Shown here piece after piece: positions 1-6,413 of a stretch of 9,633 nucleotides of DNA (position 1 is the first letter of the stretch; the number at the start of each line of letters is the position of its first letter). Location: positions 1 to 9,633 of the forward strand of contig VFHG01000153.1 in the NCBI GenBank assembly GCA_009392075.1. The letters run 5' to 3'. A model generated the notes under the pieces. It searched no databases. It was given only the letters and a program-made list of their open reading frames with translations, and was not told the DNA's origin. Position numbers and translations under genes: made by a program. This DNA is from SAR202 cluster bacterium. Lineage in GTDB: Bacteria > Chloroflexota > Dehalococcoidia > UBA3495.

Positions 1-327
1 CACGACTTCGGCATCGTCGCCAAGATGTGCGACCGTGTGGCGGTGATGTACGCCGGCCGTATCGTAGAGCACGGCAGCGTTCGAGACATCTTCAACAACC
101 CTTCCCATCCCTACACCGAGGCTCTCTTATCCTCTGTGCCCAAGATGGACCGGGACGTTGACCGGTTGTTCTCGATTGAAGGCCAACCGCCACCGCTGCA
201 TGACCTGCCGGTGGGTTGTGCCTTTGCCGACCGTTGTCCGGTTGTTATGGACAAGTGCCATGAGGAATATCCTGATTCGATGAACGTGTCCGACGGACAC
301 ATCGCCTCATGTTGGAGGTTAGAATGA
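1..327 (+). CDS. Oligopeptide/dipeptide ABC transporter ATPase, OppD/DppD type, C-terminal part only
   Basis: This is the 3' end of an ABC ATPase gene that begins outside the window. It would energise uptake of peptides, or in some relatives nickel or sugars, from the cytoplasmic face of the membrane. The first visible codons read [20 protein letters not shown], so the window opens at the H-loop histidine, and the Walker A, Q-loop, signature and Walker B motifs lie upstream. What remains is the oligopeptide-transporter C-terminal extension: [11 protein letters not shown], then [15 protein letters not shown] and a final Cys near the end. Those four cysteines match the metal/Fe-S-binding cysteine set known in the C-terminal domain of some Opp/Dpp ATPases. 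The TGA stop (325-327) overlaps the ATG of the next ATPase gene, so the two are translationally coupled, as expected for the D and F subunits of one importer. The substrate cannot be told from this fragment. Confidence 0.93.
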   Translation, partial: HDFGIVAKMCDRVAVMYAGRIVEHGSVRDIFNNPSHPYTEALLSSVPKMDRDVDRLFSIEGQPPPLHDLPVGCAFADRCPVVMDKCHEEYPDSMNVSDGHIASCWRLE

Positions 328-1328
328 CCACATTAGAGACAACGCCGCAGCAAACCGAACGCGGGCAGGTAATCCTCGAAGCCCAACACCTTAGGAAGTG
401 GTTCCCGGTGACCAAGGGTCTGTTAATCTCCAGAGTCACAGGCCACATCAAAGCAGTGGACGACATCTCTTTCGAGCTCCGGTCGGGTGAAACCCTCGGA
501 GTCGTGGGCGAGTCCGGCTGTGGCAAAAGCACCACCGCGAAGATGATGCTTATGCTAGAGGAGCCGACCGAGGGGTCCATTCTCTTCGAGGGCCAAGACG
601 TCCACAATTCCACGGCAGCCGCTAGAAAATCGTACCGGAGTTCGGTGCAAGCGGTGTTCCAAGACCCGTGGAGTTCACTGAACCCACGCATGCGGGTCAA
701 GGACATCATCGCCGAGCCCATGGTCATCAACTGGAACATCACCCGGGCCGAACAACAAGAACGGGTGATGAAACTCCTGAACGATGTTGGATTGAACGAG
801 TACCACTCCAACCTCTTCCCTCACGAGTTCTCAGGTGGACAACGCCAAAGGTTGGCCATTGCCCGCGCGCTGGCCCTGAACCCCAGAGTGATCGTGCTAG
901 ATGAGCCGGTATCGGCCCTAGACGTGTCAATCCGCGCTCAGATCATGAACCTCCTGAAAGACCTTCAGGCGGAATACAACGTGGCCTACATGCTGATCGC
1001 CCATGACCTAGCCACGGTGCGTTACATGTGCACTTGGGTTGCGGTCATGTATCTGGGTCAGGTGGTTGAGCTATCTCCGGTGCAAGAGCTTTTTACCAAC
1101 CCGTCCCATCCGTACACCAAAGCTCTGATGTCAGCCGCGTTGCCCTCTCACCCGGACATGGAACAAGAGGAAATCATCCTCCAGGGTGAGGTTCCCTCGC
1201 CACTCAATCCGCCGTCCGGTTGCTATTTCCACCCCCGTTGCCCCGCAGCGATGGACCGTTGCTCGGTAGACAAGACCGAAGTAAAAGAGATCGCTCCCGG
1301 GCACACGGTTGCCTGCCACCTGTTCTAA
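324..1328 (+). CDS. Oligopeptide/dipeptide ABC transporter ATPase, OppF/DppF type
   Basis: This is the second nucleotide-binding subunit of an Opp/Dpp-type importer, pairing with the preceding ATPase to hydrolyse ATP under two permeases. The protein has 334 residues, a normal family length. Visible motifs are Walker [10 protein letters not shown] (62-70, Lys68), Q-loop VFQDP (Gln113), signature FSGGQ (169-173), Walker B VIVLDEP (189-195) and H-loop His227. The C-terminal oligopeptide-transporter domain follows, with [10 protein letters not shown] (259-268) and cysteines 300, 306, 313 and 331, which could bind an Fe-S cluster as reported for some relatives. I chose ATG 324 because GGAGG at 314-318 lies 5 nt upstream and the start overlaps the previous stop as ATGA. 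The in-frame ATG at 309 would place that Shine-Dalgarno inside the gene. A strong terminator follows the TAA, so this gene ends the transporter operon. The transported substrate is unknown. Confidence 0.95.
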   Translation: MTTLETTPQQTERGQVILEAQHLRKWFPVTKGLLISRVTGHIKAVDDISFELRSGETLGVVGESGCGKSTTAKMMLMLEEPTEGSILFEGQDVHNSTAAARKSYRSSVQAVFQDPWSSLNPRMRVKDIIAEPMVINWNITRAEQQERVMKLLNDVGLNEYHSNLFPHEFSGGQRQRLAIARALALNPRVIVLDEPVSALDVSIRAQIMNLLKDLQAEYNVAYMLIAHDLATVRYMCTWVAVMYLGQVVELSPVQELFTNPSHPYTKALMSAALPSHPDMEQEEIILQGEVPSPLNPPSGCYFHPRCPAAMDRCSVDKTEVKEIAPGHTVACHLF

Positions 1329-1353
1329 CGTTTCCTACCTCAAATAAGGAACA

Positions 1354-1387
1354 ACAAAAACCGGGAGGCTAGCCTCCCGGTTTTTGT
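1354..1387 (+). terminator. Intrinsic terminator after the transporter operon (perfect palindrome)
   Basis: This is a perfect 34-bp inverted repeat centred on CTAG: ACAAAAACCGGGAGG on the left and CCTCCCGGTTTTTGT on the right. The GC-rich core is bounded by an A-tract and a T-tract, so it can act as a rho-independent terminator in either direction. It starts 25 nt after the oppF-type stop, and the next gene on the + strand needs its own promoter. Confidence 0.9.
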
Positions 1388-1413
1388 ATTATTAGACTCC
1401 CGAATGTTAAAAT
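1384..1413 (+). promoter_or_regulatory. Possible sigma-70 promoter for nth
   Basis: TTGTAT (1384-1389) and TAAAAT (1408-1413) are separated by 18 nt and lie about 36 nt upstream of the nth start. The -10 matches TATAAT at five of six positions, while the -35 is weak and overlaps the T-tract of the terminator. A promoter is expected here because the terminator isolates nth from the genes before it. This is inferred from consensus only. Confidence 0.35.
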
Positions 1414-1449
1414 CTTTACCTGTTCACACTGAAAATATGAACGAATCCC

Positions 1450-2247
1450 ATGCCTAAGACCGTCGTAAAAAAGAGGGCTCCCAGAACCAAAAGCAAAGCC
1501 GACATTGCCCGGACCATCGAGATGATGACCGAGCAATACGGCCCGTTCGACCAAGAACCACGTTTGCCTCCGACCGATGAGATGGTCTTCACCATCCTTT
1601 CTCAGCACACCTCGGACATAAACTCCAGCCGCGCCTACCGCCTCTTGATGGACCGGTTCCTTACTCTGGAGGCTGTGGCGTCTGGAGAAACCTCTGAGAT
1701 TGAGAAGGCCATTGCGCCTGGAGGTCTGGCCAAAATCAAGGCCCCTCGGATCAAAGCAGTCTTGAACCGGATCCTGGAGCTGAACGGCTCTCTGGACTTG
1801 TCGTTCCTGCGCGAGATGCCGCTCGCAGATGCCAAGGCCTGGCTTAGGCAGCTACCGGGCATCGGCCCAAAGTCGGCTGGAATCGTGCTAAGCTTTTCCC
1901 TGGGCATGCCGGCCATGGCCATCGACACCCACATCTACCGGGTCTCCCAGCGCTTGGGGGTCATTGGCCCCAAGGTCAGCGCAGATAAAGCCCACGACAT
2001 CCTGGAGGAGAAGGTTGATCCGGAGGAAGTCTTCAACTTCCACGTCTCATACATCAATCACGGCCGCCAGGTGTGCCGGGCCCAACGGCCCCTATGCCCC
2101 GAATGCGTGGTTGGCGCGCTTTGTCCCTCACGAAAGAAATTTATGAGCAAGGCAGACCTGGCCGCATTGGCCGAACAAGAAGTTCAGACTCCGGCAGGAA
2201 CCGCCGGGGCGCCCATGCCCCACGTTCCCCAACCCGAAACCCAGTGA
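1450..2247 (+). CDS. nth: Endonuclease III, DNA glycosylase/AP lyase
   Basis: This base-excision repair enzyme removes oxidised pyrimidines and cuts the DNA at the resulting abasic site. The protein has 265 residues. The helix-hairpin-helix LPGIGPKSAGIVL (135-147) carries the catalytic Lys141, and AIDTHIYRV carries Asp159. Their 18-residue spacing equals that of E. coli Lys120 and Asp138. The [4Fe-4S] ligands Cys209, 216, 219 and 225 keep the classical C-X6-C-X2-C-X5-C spacing. LSQHTSD (50-56) replaces the usual LSAQTTD-like segment. It is longer than E. coli Nth (211 residues) because of a basic N-terminal extension (KKRAPRTKSK) and a Pro/Ala-rich tail after the cluster. The start is fixed at ATG 1450 because an in-frame TGA lies only 12 nt upstream. 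No clear Shine-Dalgarno is seen. argC follows after 16 nt, so the two are probably co-transcribed although their functions are unrelated. Confidence 0.95.
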   Translation: MPKTVVKKRAPRTKSKADIARTIEMMTEQYGPFDQEPRLPPTDEMVFTILSQHTSDINSSRAYRLLMDRFLTLEAVASGETSEIEKAIAPGGLAKIKAPRIKAVLNRILELNGSLDLSFLREMPLADAKAWLRQLPGIGPKSAGIVLSFSLGMPAMAIDTHIYRVSQRLGVIGPKVSADKAHDILEEKVDPEEVFNFHVSYINHGRQVCRAQRPLCPECVVGALCPSRKKFMSKADLAALAEQEVQTPAGTAGAPMPHVPQPETQ

Positions 2248-2263
2248 TCAAAGAGAAAACGAT

Positions 2264-3295
2264 ATGAAAGTAGGGATCATCAACATCACAGGCTACGCAG
2301 GCTCTGAATTGGCCCGCATCTTGTACCGTCACCCTGAGGTGGAAGTCACTTCGGTCACCGGTAGGAGCGCCGCCGGCCAGCAGTTGAACGAGGTGTTCCC
2401 TCACCTGACAGCCATGGACCTGACCATTGAGCCGGAGCTCAGTGGCAGCCTGGATCTGGTGTTCTCAGCCCTGCCTCACAAAGCCAGCGCCGAGGCTTGC
2501 ATCCCAGTTTTAGAGCAGGGGGTGAAGGTCGTCGACATCAGTGCCGATTTCCGCCTGAAACAGGCCGACGAGTATCAGGAATGGTACGGAGTGGACCATC
2601 CGGACCCTACCTACCTGGAAGAGGCCGTATATGGCCTCACAGAGCTGCATCGGGACGATGTTAGGACATCCCGGTTGGTGGCCAACCCTGGTTGCTACCC
2701 AACCAGCGCCATTCTAGGCTTGGCCCCAGCAGTTGCCGCGGGAATCATCACCCAAGACATCATCGTTGACAGCAAATCAGGTGTGTCAGGCGGCGGCCGA
2801 AGCCTGAACATGACCAACCACTTCTCCGAGGTGAACGAGAACGTCTTCGCCTACGCGTTGAACGGACACCGGCACCTTCCCGAGATCACTCAAGAACTGG
2901 CTCCGTTGGCCAGCGAGCCGTTGAATCTGACCTTCTTGACCCATCTGATCCCCATGACCCGGGGAATATTGAGTTCATGCTACGCGACCCTGATCGACCG
3001 AAACAAATGGGCGGGGGAAGAGGGCCAGCAGAAGATTCTGGACCTGTACCGGGACTACTACGCCGACGACCCTTTCGTGCGGGTGGTGGCTACACCTCCC
3101 CAGACCAAGCAGACTCTGGGCAACAATCTGTGCCTGATCCACCCTTCGATCGACAAGCGCACGGGTCGCCTTATCGTAATAAGCTGCTTGGACAATCTAG
3201 TTAAGGGAGCCGCCGGCCAGGCCGTGCAGAATATGAACGTGATGTGCGGGTTCCCCGAGGAAACGTCGTTGGAGGCTTTGGCGGTCTACCCGTAG
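2264..3295 (+). CDS. argC: N-acetyl-gamma-glutamyl-phosphate reductase
   Basis: ArgC catalyses the NADPH-dependent reduction of N-acetyl-gamma-glutamyl phosphate to the semialdehyde, the third step of arginine (ornithine) synthesis, in the cytoplasm. The 343-residue length is typical. The N-terminal dinucleotide-binding fold reads NITGYAGSEL (7-16), where relatives usually have GA(S/T)GYTG. The catalytic cysteine is Cys144 in ANPGCYPTSA, and GHRHLPEI (201-208) carries the conserved histidine region. KSGVSGGGRS (171-180) and THLIPMTRGI further match the family. The start ATG 2264 has only a weak GA-rich sequence before it (AAAGAGAAAACGAT). No argJ, argB or argD lies beside it, so in this genome the pathway is either scattered or continues elsewhere. 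The gene appears intact. Confidence 0.96.
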   Translation: MKVGIINITGYAGSELARILYRHPEVEVTSVTGRSAAGQQLNEVFPHLTAMDLTIEPELSGSLDLVFSALPHKASAEACIPVLEQGVKVVDISADFRLKQADEYQEWYGVDHPDPTYLEEAVYGLTELHRDDVRTSRLVANPGCYPTSAILGLAPAVAAGIITQDIIVDSKSGVSGGGRSLNMTNHFSEVNENVFAYALNGHRHLPEITQELAPLASEPLNLTFLTHLIPMTRGILSSCYATLIDRNKWAGEEGQQKILDLYRDYYADDPFVRVVATPPQTKQTLGNNLCLIHPSIDKRTGRLIVISCLDNLVKGAAGQAVQNMNVMCGFPEETSLEALAVYP

Positions 3296-3382
3296 CCGGG
3301 ATCTTTCAGCGTTCAGCCGGTCCTGATTTTCTTCCGCCAAACCGCTACCAATAGCACCAACCCTATAGTAGAATAGGCATGT

Positions 3383-3461
3383 GCCCCGGTCGTCTAGCCT
3401 GGTCCAGGACGCCACCCTTTCAAGGTGGAGATCATGGGATCGAAGCCCATCCGGGGTACCA
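3383..3461 (+). tRNA. tRNA-Glu (anticodon UUC), CCA encoded
   Basis: A complete cloverleaf can be drawn. The acceptor stem GCCCCGG pairs with CCGGGGT (G1-U72 wobble, frequent in tRNA-Glu). The D-arm is GTCT...GGAC, the anticodon stem is CCACC/GGTGG (3412-3416 with 3424-3428), the loop is CTTTCAA with anticodon TTC at 3419-3421, and the T-arm is ATGGG/CCCAT. Discriminator A and an encoded CCA (3459-3461) end the gene. The first bases read GCCCCGGTCGTCTAG, close to the usual tRNA-Glu start. An AT-rich TATAGTAGAATAG at 3364-3376 could supply a -10 element, but no good -35 is seen. A terminator follows 15 nt later, suggesting a single-tRNA transcript. Confidence 0.95.
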
Positions 3462-3476
3462 AAATTTAGGCACCAG

Positions 3477-3510
3477 AAAAGGCCTTTGGTTGATTCCACA
3501 GGCCTTTTTT
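3477..3510 (+). terminator. Intrinsic terminator after tRNA-Glu
   Basis: AAAAGGCCT (3477-3485) pairs with AGGCCTTTT (3500-3508), and after one mismatch TGG/CCA extends the stem inward. A run of six T ends at 3510. It lies 15 nt past the tRNA 3' end and fits termination of the tRNA transcript. Confidence 0.85.
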
Positions 3511-3623
3511 GCATCACTTTCCGCCGTGTGCCGGGTAACCGCATCGTCGCATCAAGTGCTTCAAGCGCCGGACGCTAGAGATTATCATACGGAAGTCGAG
3601 TCTTAAACGGGCGTCTATTTCAT

Positions 3624-3980
3624 ATGATAAAGGCAATCTTCACAGGAAAAGGGTTTACCAAAGAAATGTATGAAAGACTGCGGTAAAAGGTCGGATGGGA
3701 GACCGAACCGATCGATGGTTGGTTGATGCATGCTGTCTGCTTTGACGATTCTGGCGACATTCGTATGACGAACATTTGGGAATCAACGGAGAAAATGGCA
3801 TATGGCTTTGTAAGCCGGCTAATGCCCGTGATGCGAAAGATCGGGATTCCACCACCGCAAGCTGAGATTTACGCTGTCCATAATTCGAACGTGTTTGCGA
3901 CGACCGATCGATGGCCGCCCGACTCCAGTCAGTTATCGAGTATAAAAAGCGGCTACAGGGAGCGGAAGCCAGTTCCGTAA
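3624..3980 (+). pseudogene. Small uncharacterised-family gene broken by an in-frame TAA
   Basis: Reading from ATG 3624 gives MIKAIFTGKGFTKEMYERLR, then a TAA at codon 21 (3684-3686). The same frame continues KVGWETEPIDGWLMHAVCFD and reads on to about codon 91. The part after the stop has the pattern FDDSGDIR...NIWES...RLMPVM...IGIPPPQAEIYAVHN. From memory this resembles a family of roughly 95-residue uncharacterised proteins in Actinobacteria and Chloroflexota, perhaps with a ferredoxin-like (ABM-type) fold. Both halves align to one family member in one frame, so a nonsense substitution (for example CAA to TAA) is the simplest explanation. After codon 91 (3896) the translation no longer looks like the family and runs to 3980, which suggests further decay or a lost stop. 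No ribosome binding site is clear before 3624. An internal start at 3723 or 3726 could still yield a truncated protein. Function unknown. Confidence 0.7.
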
Positions 3981-4145
3981 CCGCCCGCACGAAGCCGGTA
4001 GCTCCACGATCATTCCCCCGGTAACTGATGCTAGGTATTGATCGACCAGAAACGCCGTACACTGATACCTTAACGGAAAGCGTCCCCGACCGCAGGCGAT
4101 AACGTATTTGATTTCCTACACCGCGAGATGAACGAGAGGAAGAAG

Positions 4146-4280
4146 ATGGCGAAAACAACGACGCACCGCGATCCAATCAAGAGGGCAGCACGAATCGAAA
4201 GAAGAGCGCAAAAGCGGTTGGAAACCGTTATGAGGAAGAAATTAGTGAAAAAGATGAAGATCGACGCCAGCGTTCTGTGA
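4146..4280 (+). CDS. Possible small, highly basic protein (44 residues)
   Basis: I do not recognise this short frame. The translation begins MAKTTTHRDPIKRAARIERR and ends in KKLVKKMKIDASVL, with about 15 Lys/Arg against four Asp/Glu. The middle could form an amphipathic basic helix, which would suit nucleic-acid or ribosome binding, but that is inference from composition. ATG 4146 is preferred because AGAGGA (4135-4140) lies 5 nt upstream. ATG 4128 in the same frame would add six residues. A weak stem-loop (4286-4301) follows the TGA. It sits between two broken genes in an otherwise poor coding region, so it could equally be a chance frame or a remnant. There is no start-to-stop overlap or operon context to support it. 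Confidence 0.35.
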   Translation: MAKTTTHRDPIKRAARIERRAQKRLETVMRKKLVKKMKIDASVL

Positions 4281-4454
4281 TTCGGCAGGGCAAATACCCT
4301 GTTATACGAGCGGACGGACCTAAAACATGCCCACGATTGACATGCAATCTTCGGGCCTAGAAAGTCCGTGCGGCATATTTTTGAGGTGCCGGACACGTAA
4401 AAATAATAGTATTTCGAGACAACTTCGGGGTTTTTTGATTTCGGAGGCCTTCGC

Positions 4455-4909
4455 ATGAACTGGCAGGAGTTTGCGCAGCAGGACCCGGAGTTGGCTGCAT
4501 TGGGGCAGGAGCGGCTGGACCGTCATGGCCTGGTAACGGTGGCGACCCTGCGGAAGAATGGGTGGCCTCGGATATCGCCGGTGGAGCCTTTGTTCTTTAA
4601 CAGGCAACTTTATCTCGGCATGTTGTGGCGCTCCCAGAAGGCCCTGGACCTGCTGCGCGACCCTCGGTGCTGCGTCCACAACGCCGTTTCTGACCGCATG
4701 GTGACAGACGGCGAATCAAGGTCTACGGGCGGGCCTTGGACATAACAAACCCGGAGCAGCGGCAGGAGTACCTGAAAGCGCTATTCCAAAAAATCGTCGA
4801 CCAACCAATGGGGCACGAATTCCACTGCTTCGCCATCGACATCTAGACCGCGGCGACCAACACGCTGGTCGACGAAGGATTCCAACACCAGGTATGGAAA
4901 GCCCACTAG
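4455..4909 (+). pseudogene. Pyridoxamine 5'-phosphate oxidase-like (FMN split-barrel) gene, frameshifted and with a nonsense codon
   Basis: The N-terminal half from ATG 4455 reads MNWQEFAQQDPELAALGQER, then TVATLRKNGWPRISPVEP, LYLGMLWRSQKALDLLRDPR and CCVHNAVSD. This is the pattern of pyridoxamine-phosphate-oxidase-related FMN-binding split-barrel proteins. The frame then derails and stops at 4743-4745. In the frame starting with ATC at 4715 the family continues as IKVYGRALDITNPEQRQEYL, then HEFHCFAIDI. A TAG follows at 4844-4846 (expected DI-E/R-TAA), and the frame then runs TAATNTLVDEGFQHQVWKAH to TAG 4907-4909. The break falls at GGCGAATCAAGGTC (4710-4723). Restoring one T (GAATTC) would give DGEFKVYGRAL, so a single-base deletion is likely. 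The Shine-Dalgarno GGAGG (4443-4447, 7 nt before ATG) is intact, suggesting recent decay. Intact relatives are presumed cofactor-binding enzymes whose substrates are mostly unknown. Sequencing error could explain the indel but would not as readily explain the TAG too. Confidence 0.85.
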
Positions 4910-4926
4910 CCCGCTAACTCGGTTGC

Positions 4927-5571
4927 TCAGCCGTTGTGGCCCACGCCGGTAGCCTTGGCCGCCAGCAATTCCTGAGAGGCTCTGGCCAAGAACCTAGCAT
5001 CTGTTGCGCCTACGCTCTCCTCCACGATCGTGCCTTCGGAGCTGATAAAAACTGTCGTTGGCATAGCCGTAACCCCAAATTTGCGGGGACCACTGCCGTC
5101 CTCAGTCCAGCCAGCCGGGTAGGTCACGCCCAACTCACGCAAAAAACCGTCGGCGTCGTTCCGGGAGCCCAGCCCAGTGAAAACTCCAATATCGATGCCT
5201 ACAAGCTGTATCTGGCCCTTGAATTCCTCGTAGAAAACCTGGAATCGGGGCATCTCAGCCCGGCAAGGTGGGCACAGACCGGCCCAGAAATTCAGAACCA
5301 GCGGTTTGCCCTCGAGCCTGGCTAGGTTGCCGTCACGGAAGCCAACCTCTTCGATACCCTGGAACATGCTGAATTCAAAATCCTGTGCCTGTTGCCCTTC
5401 ACCACCGCCACCGCTGCTGGAGGCCACCGCGAAAACGATCGCCGCCACACCCACGATCAAGGCAACTGCGCCCAACCCATATTTCATGAGAATTTTCTGC
5501 TGAGTCTTAGAGCCTTGCCGGGCCGCGGATGGGACTCGGGCGTTATTTGTTCTGCATCTGCGATTGGCCAA
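4927..5571 (-). CDS. Membrane-anchored TlpA/ResA-like thiol-disulfide oxidoreductase
   Basis: This is a thioredoxin-fold protein likely to sit outside the cytoplasmic membrane and reduce or rearrange disulfides, for instance in cytochrome c maturation or protein folding. From the chosen TTG start (214 residues) the order is a basic cytoplasmic tail of about 30 residues, one membrane segment (about 31-50), a Gly/Ser linker, then the redoxin domain. LVLNFWAGLCPPCRAEMP carries the CPPC active site (Cys100, Cys103), and AMPTTVFI carries cis-Pro171. The residue before the first Cys is Leu where TlpA, ResA and thioredoxin mostly have Trp. The start is uncertain. TTG 5571 is preceded by AGGAG about 9 nt upstream. 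GTG 5610 is in frame without a visible ribosome binding site, and ATG 5487 would leave only two residues before the membrane segment. It converges on the broken oxidase gene and diverges from ybeY. Partner and substrate are not evident. Confidence 0.88.
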   Translation of the reverse strand: MANRRCRTNNARVPSAARQGSKTQQKILMKYGLGAVALIVGVAAIVFAVASSSGGGGEGQQAQDFEFSMFQGIEEVGFRDGNLARLEGKPLVLNFWAGLCPPCRAEMPRFQVFYEEFKGQIQLVGIDIGVFTGLGSRNDADGFLRELGVTYPAGWTEDGSGPRKFGVTAMPTTVFISSEGTIVEESVGATDARFLARASQELLAAKATGVGHNG

Positions 5572-5692
5572 TGCCGGAGCTCCTAGAAATTGGACGAGCC
5601 CCCAACGCACAATGATGTGATGCTGTCTGTGACTTCAAGGTTCGAATCCGCCTGGCTGCCCCTCCGTGTTATGTCTTCTGGCACGCCGGTTC

Positions 5693-5722
5693 TTGTCGCT
5701 ATTCCGGCCACCGTGCTATGAT
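5693..5722 (+). promoter_or_regulatory. Possible sigma-70 promoter for the ybeY-recO operon
   Basis: TTGTCG (5693-5698) and TATGAT (5717-5722) are separated by 18 nt in the divergent region upstream of ybeY. The -10 matches TATAAT at five of six positions and the -35 at four of six. The -10 overlaps the first ATG of the ybeY frame (5718), so a transcript from here would lack that codon and need a downstream start. Consensus-based inference only. Confidence 0.4.
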
Positions 5723-6377
5723 TGCCCTAGCCTCGGATTGCAGCCTAAAACGGTCGAAACCGGGGGCCAAAATTCTTCCTCAGGTTCGAGTTCTATATTT
5801 GGACAGCCAGCAAGACCATCAGGTCTACCTTTCTGTGGATGAACCCTTCTCCGGCAGTATCCTCAGCGATATTCTCGGAGACCTACCAGGCACGTCCACG
5901 GGTGAATCGGTCGAAAATTGGCTGATGGGAATCGCACAAGCAGCACTGAGTGTGGCGTTGGAAGGGGCTGAGGTGACGCAGATGAGCCTGCTCATTACCG
6001 ATGATGAGACTGTCCACGGTCTGAACACCCAGTTTCGAGGACTCGACGAGGTTACCGACGTGCTGTCTTTCTCCGCCGACCATGCAGGCCACTGGGAAGG
6101 CGACGCCGAGCCGCCCAAGGATTTGATCGAAAACGGCGATCTCGAATTTGTTATGCCACCCGGAGAACTTTCTCCACTGGGAGAAGTGATCGTTTCCTAT
6201 CCTCAGGCGCAACGTCAGGCGGAAGAGCGGGGTGCGCCCCTTGAACATGAGTTGGCCCTTCTGGTAATACACGGAGTGCTGCACCTTACGGGGCACGACC
6301 ATCTGGACCCTGAAGAAACACAGTTGATGCAGTCCAAAGAGCGCACAGCCCTGGCGACACTTAACATTAAAACCTAG
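5718..6377 (+). CDS. ybeY: Endoribonuclease YbeY, 16S rRNA maturation factor
   Basis: YbeY is a metal-dependent single-strand RNase involved in 16S rRNA 3'-end maturation and ribosome quality control. The C-terminal HGVLHLTGHDH (185-195 from the first ATG) supplies the three metal-binding histidines 185, 189 and 195 in the family H-X3-H-X5-H spacing. LNTQFRGLDEVTDVLSFS (102-119) is the other hallmark. Between DVLSFS and LGEVIVSYPQA there is an acidic insert of about 34 residues not found in compact YbeY proteins. Counted from ATG 5718 the protein has 219 residues, long for a family near 150-180. The segment QVYLSVDEPF (36-45) is where I expect family similarity to begin. TTG 5799 (192 residues) may therefore be the true start, and a promoter-like -10 overlaps ATG 5718. 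Neither start has a strong Shine-Dalgarno. dnaX begins 36 nt after the stop. Confidence 0.9.
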   Translation: MIALASDCSLKRSKPGAKILPQVRVLYLDSQQDHQVYLSVDEPFSGSILSDILGDLPGTSTGESVENWLMGIAQAALSVALEGAEVTQMSLLITDDETVHGLNTQFRGLDEVTDVLSFSADHAGHWEGDAEPPKDLIENGDLEFVMPPGELSPLGEVIVSYPQAQRQAEERGAPLEHELALLVIHGVLHLTGHDHLDPEETQLMQSKERTALATLNIKT

Positions 6378-6413
6378 ACCGGCGATTCTAATCTTGATGG
6401 AGACCCACCTGAA

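Larger units (their letters stand above)
3511..4926. other. Low-coding-density patch with decayed genes
   Basis: This 1.4-kb interval between the tRNA-Glu terminator and the convergent thioredoxin gene holds two broken genes and one possible small ORF, listed separately. Outside these, 3511-3623, 3981-4145 and 4281-4454 show no recognisable gene, RNA or repeat. A short stem CAGGG/CCCTG (4286-4301) follows the small ORF without a T-tract. Long antisense open frames here read as low-complexity, Arg/Ser-rich translations without family motifs. Codon use in the patch is AT-richer than in the flanking genes. I see no transposase, integrase or flanking direct repeat. Confidence 0.6.

Noticed and set aside
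309..323. Earlier ATG (309) as the oppF-type start
   Set aside because: The GGAGG Shine-Dalgarno at 314-318 would then lie inside the gene, and ATG 324 has correct spacing and the typical ATGA overlap.
3708..3914. 11-bp direct repeat CCGATCGATGG at 3708-3718 and 3904-3914
   Set aside because: It is short and built around the palindrome CGATCG, with no target-site or attachment features. Chance is an adequate explanation.
4411..4436. Possible terminator before the oxidase pseudogene (T6 at 4431-4436)
   Set aside because: The only upstream stem is about 4 bp (CGAG/TTCG) and is not adjacent to the T-run, too weak to call.
3655..4456. Long antisense open frames (3655-4176 and 4070-4456 on the - strand)
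   Set aside because: Their translations are Ser/Arg/Phe-rich without domain motifs. They overlap the readable pseudogene frame and the small basic ORF on the + strand, and no ribosome binding site or operon context supports them.
3462..4926. tRNA-flanked integrated element with an attachment-site duplicate
   Set aside because: No repeat of the tRNA-Glu 3' end, no integrase or phage-like gene was found. Only the weaker claim of a decayed patch is kept.
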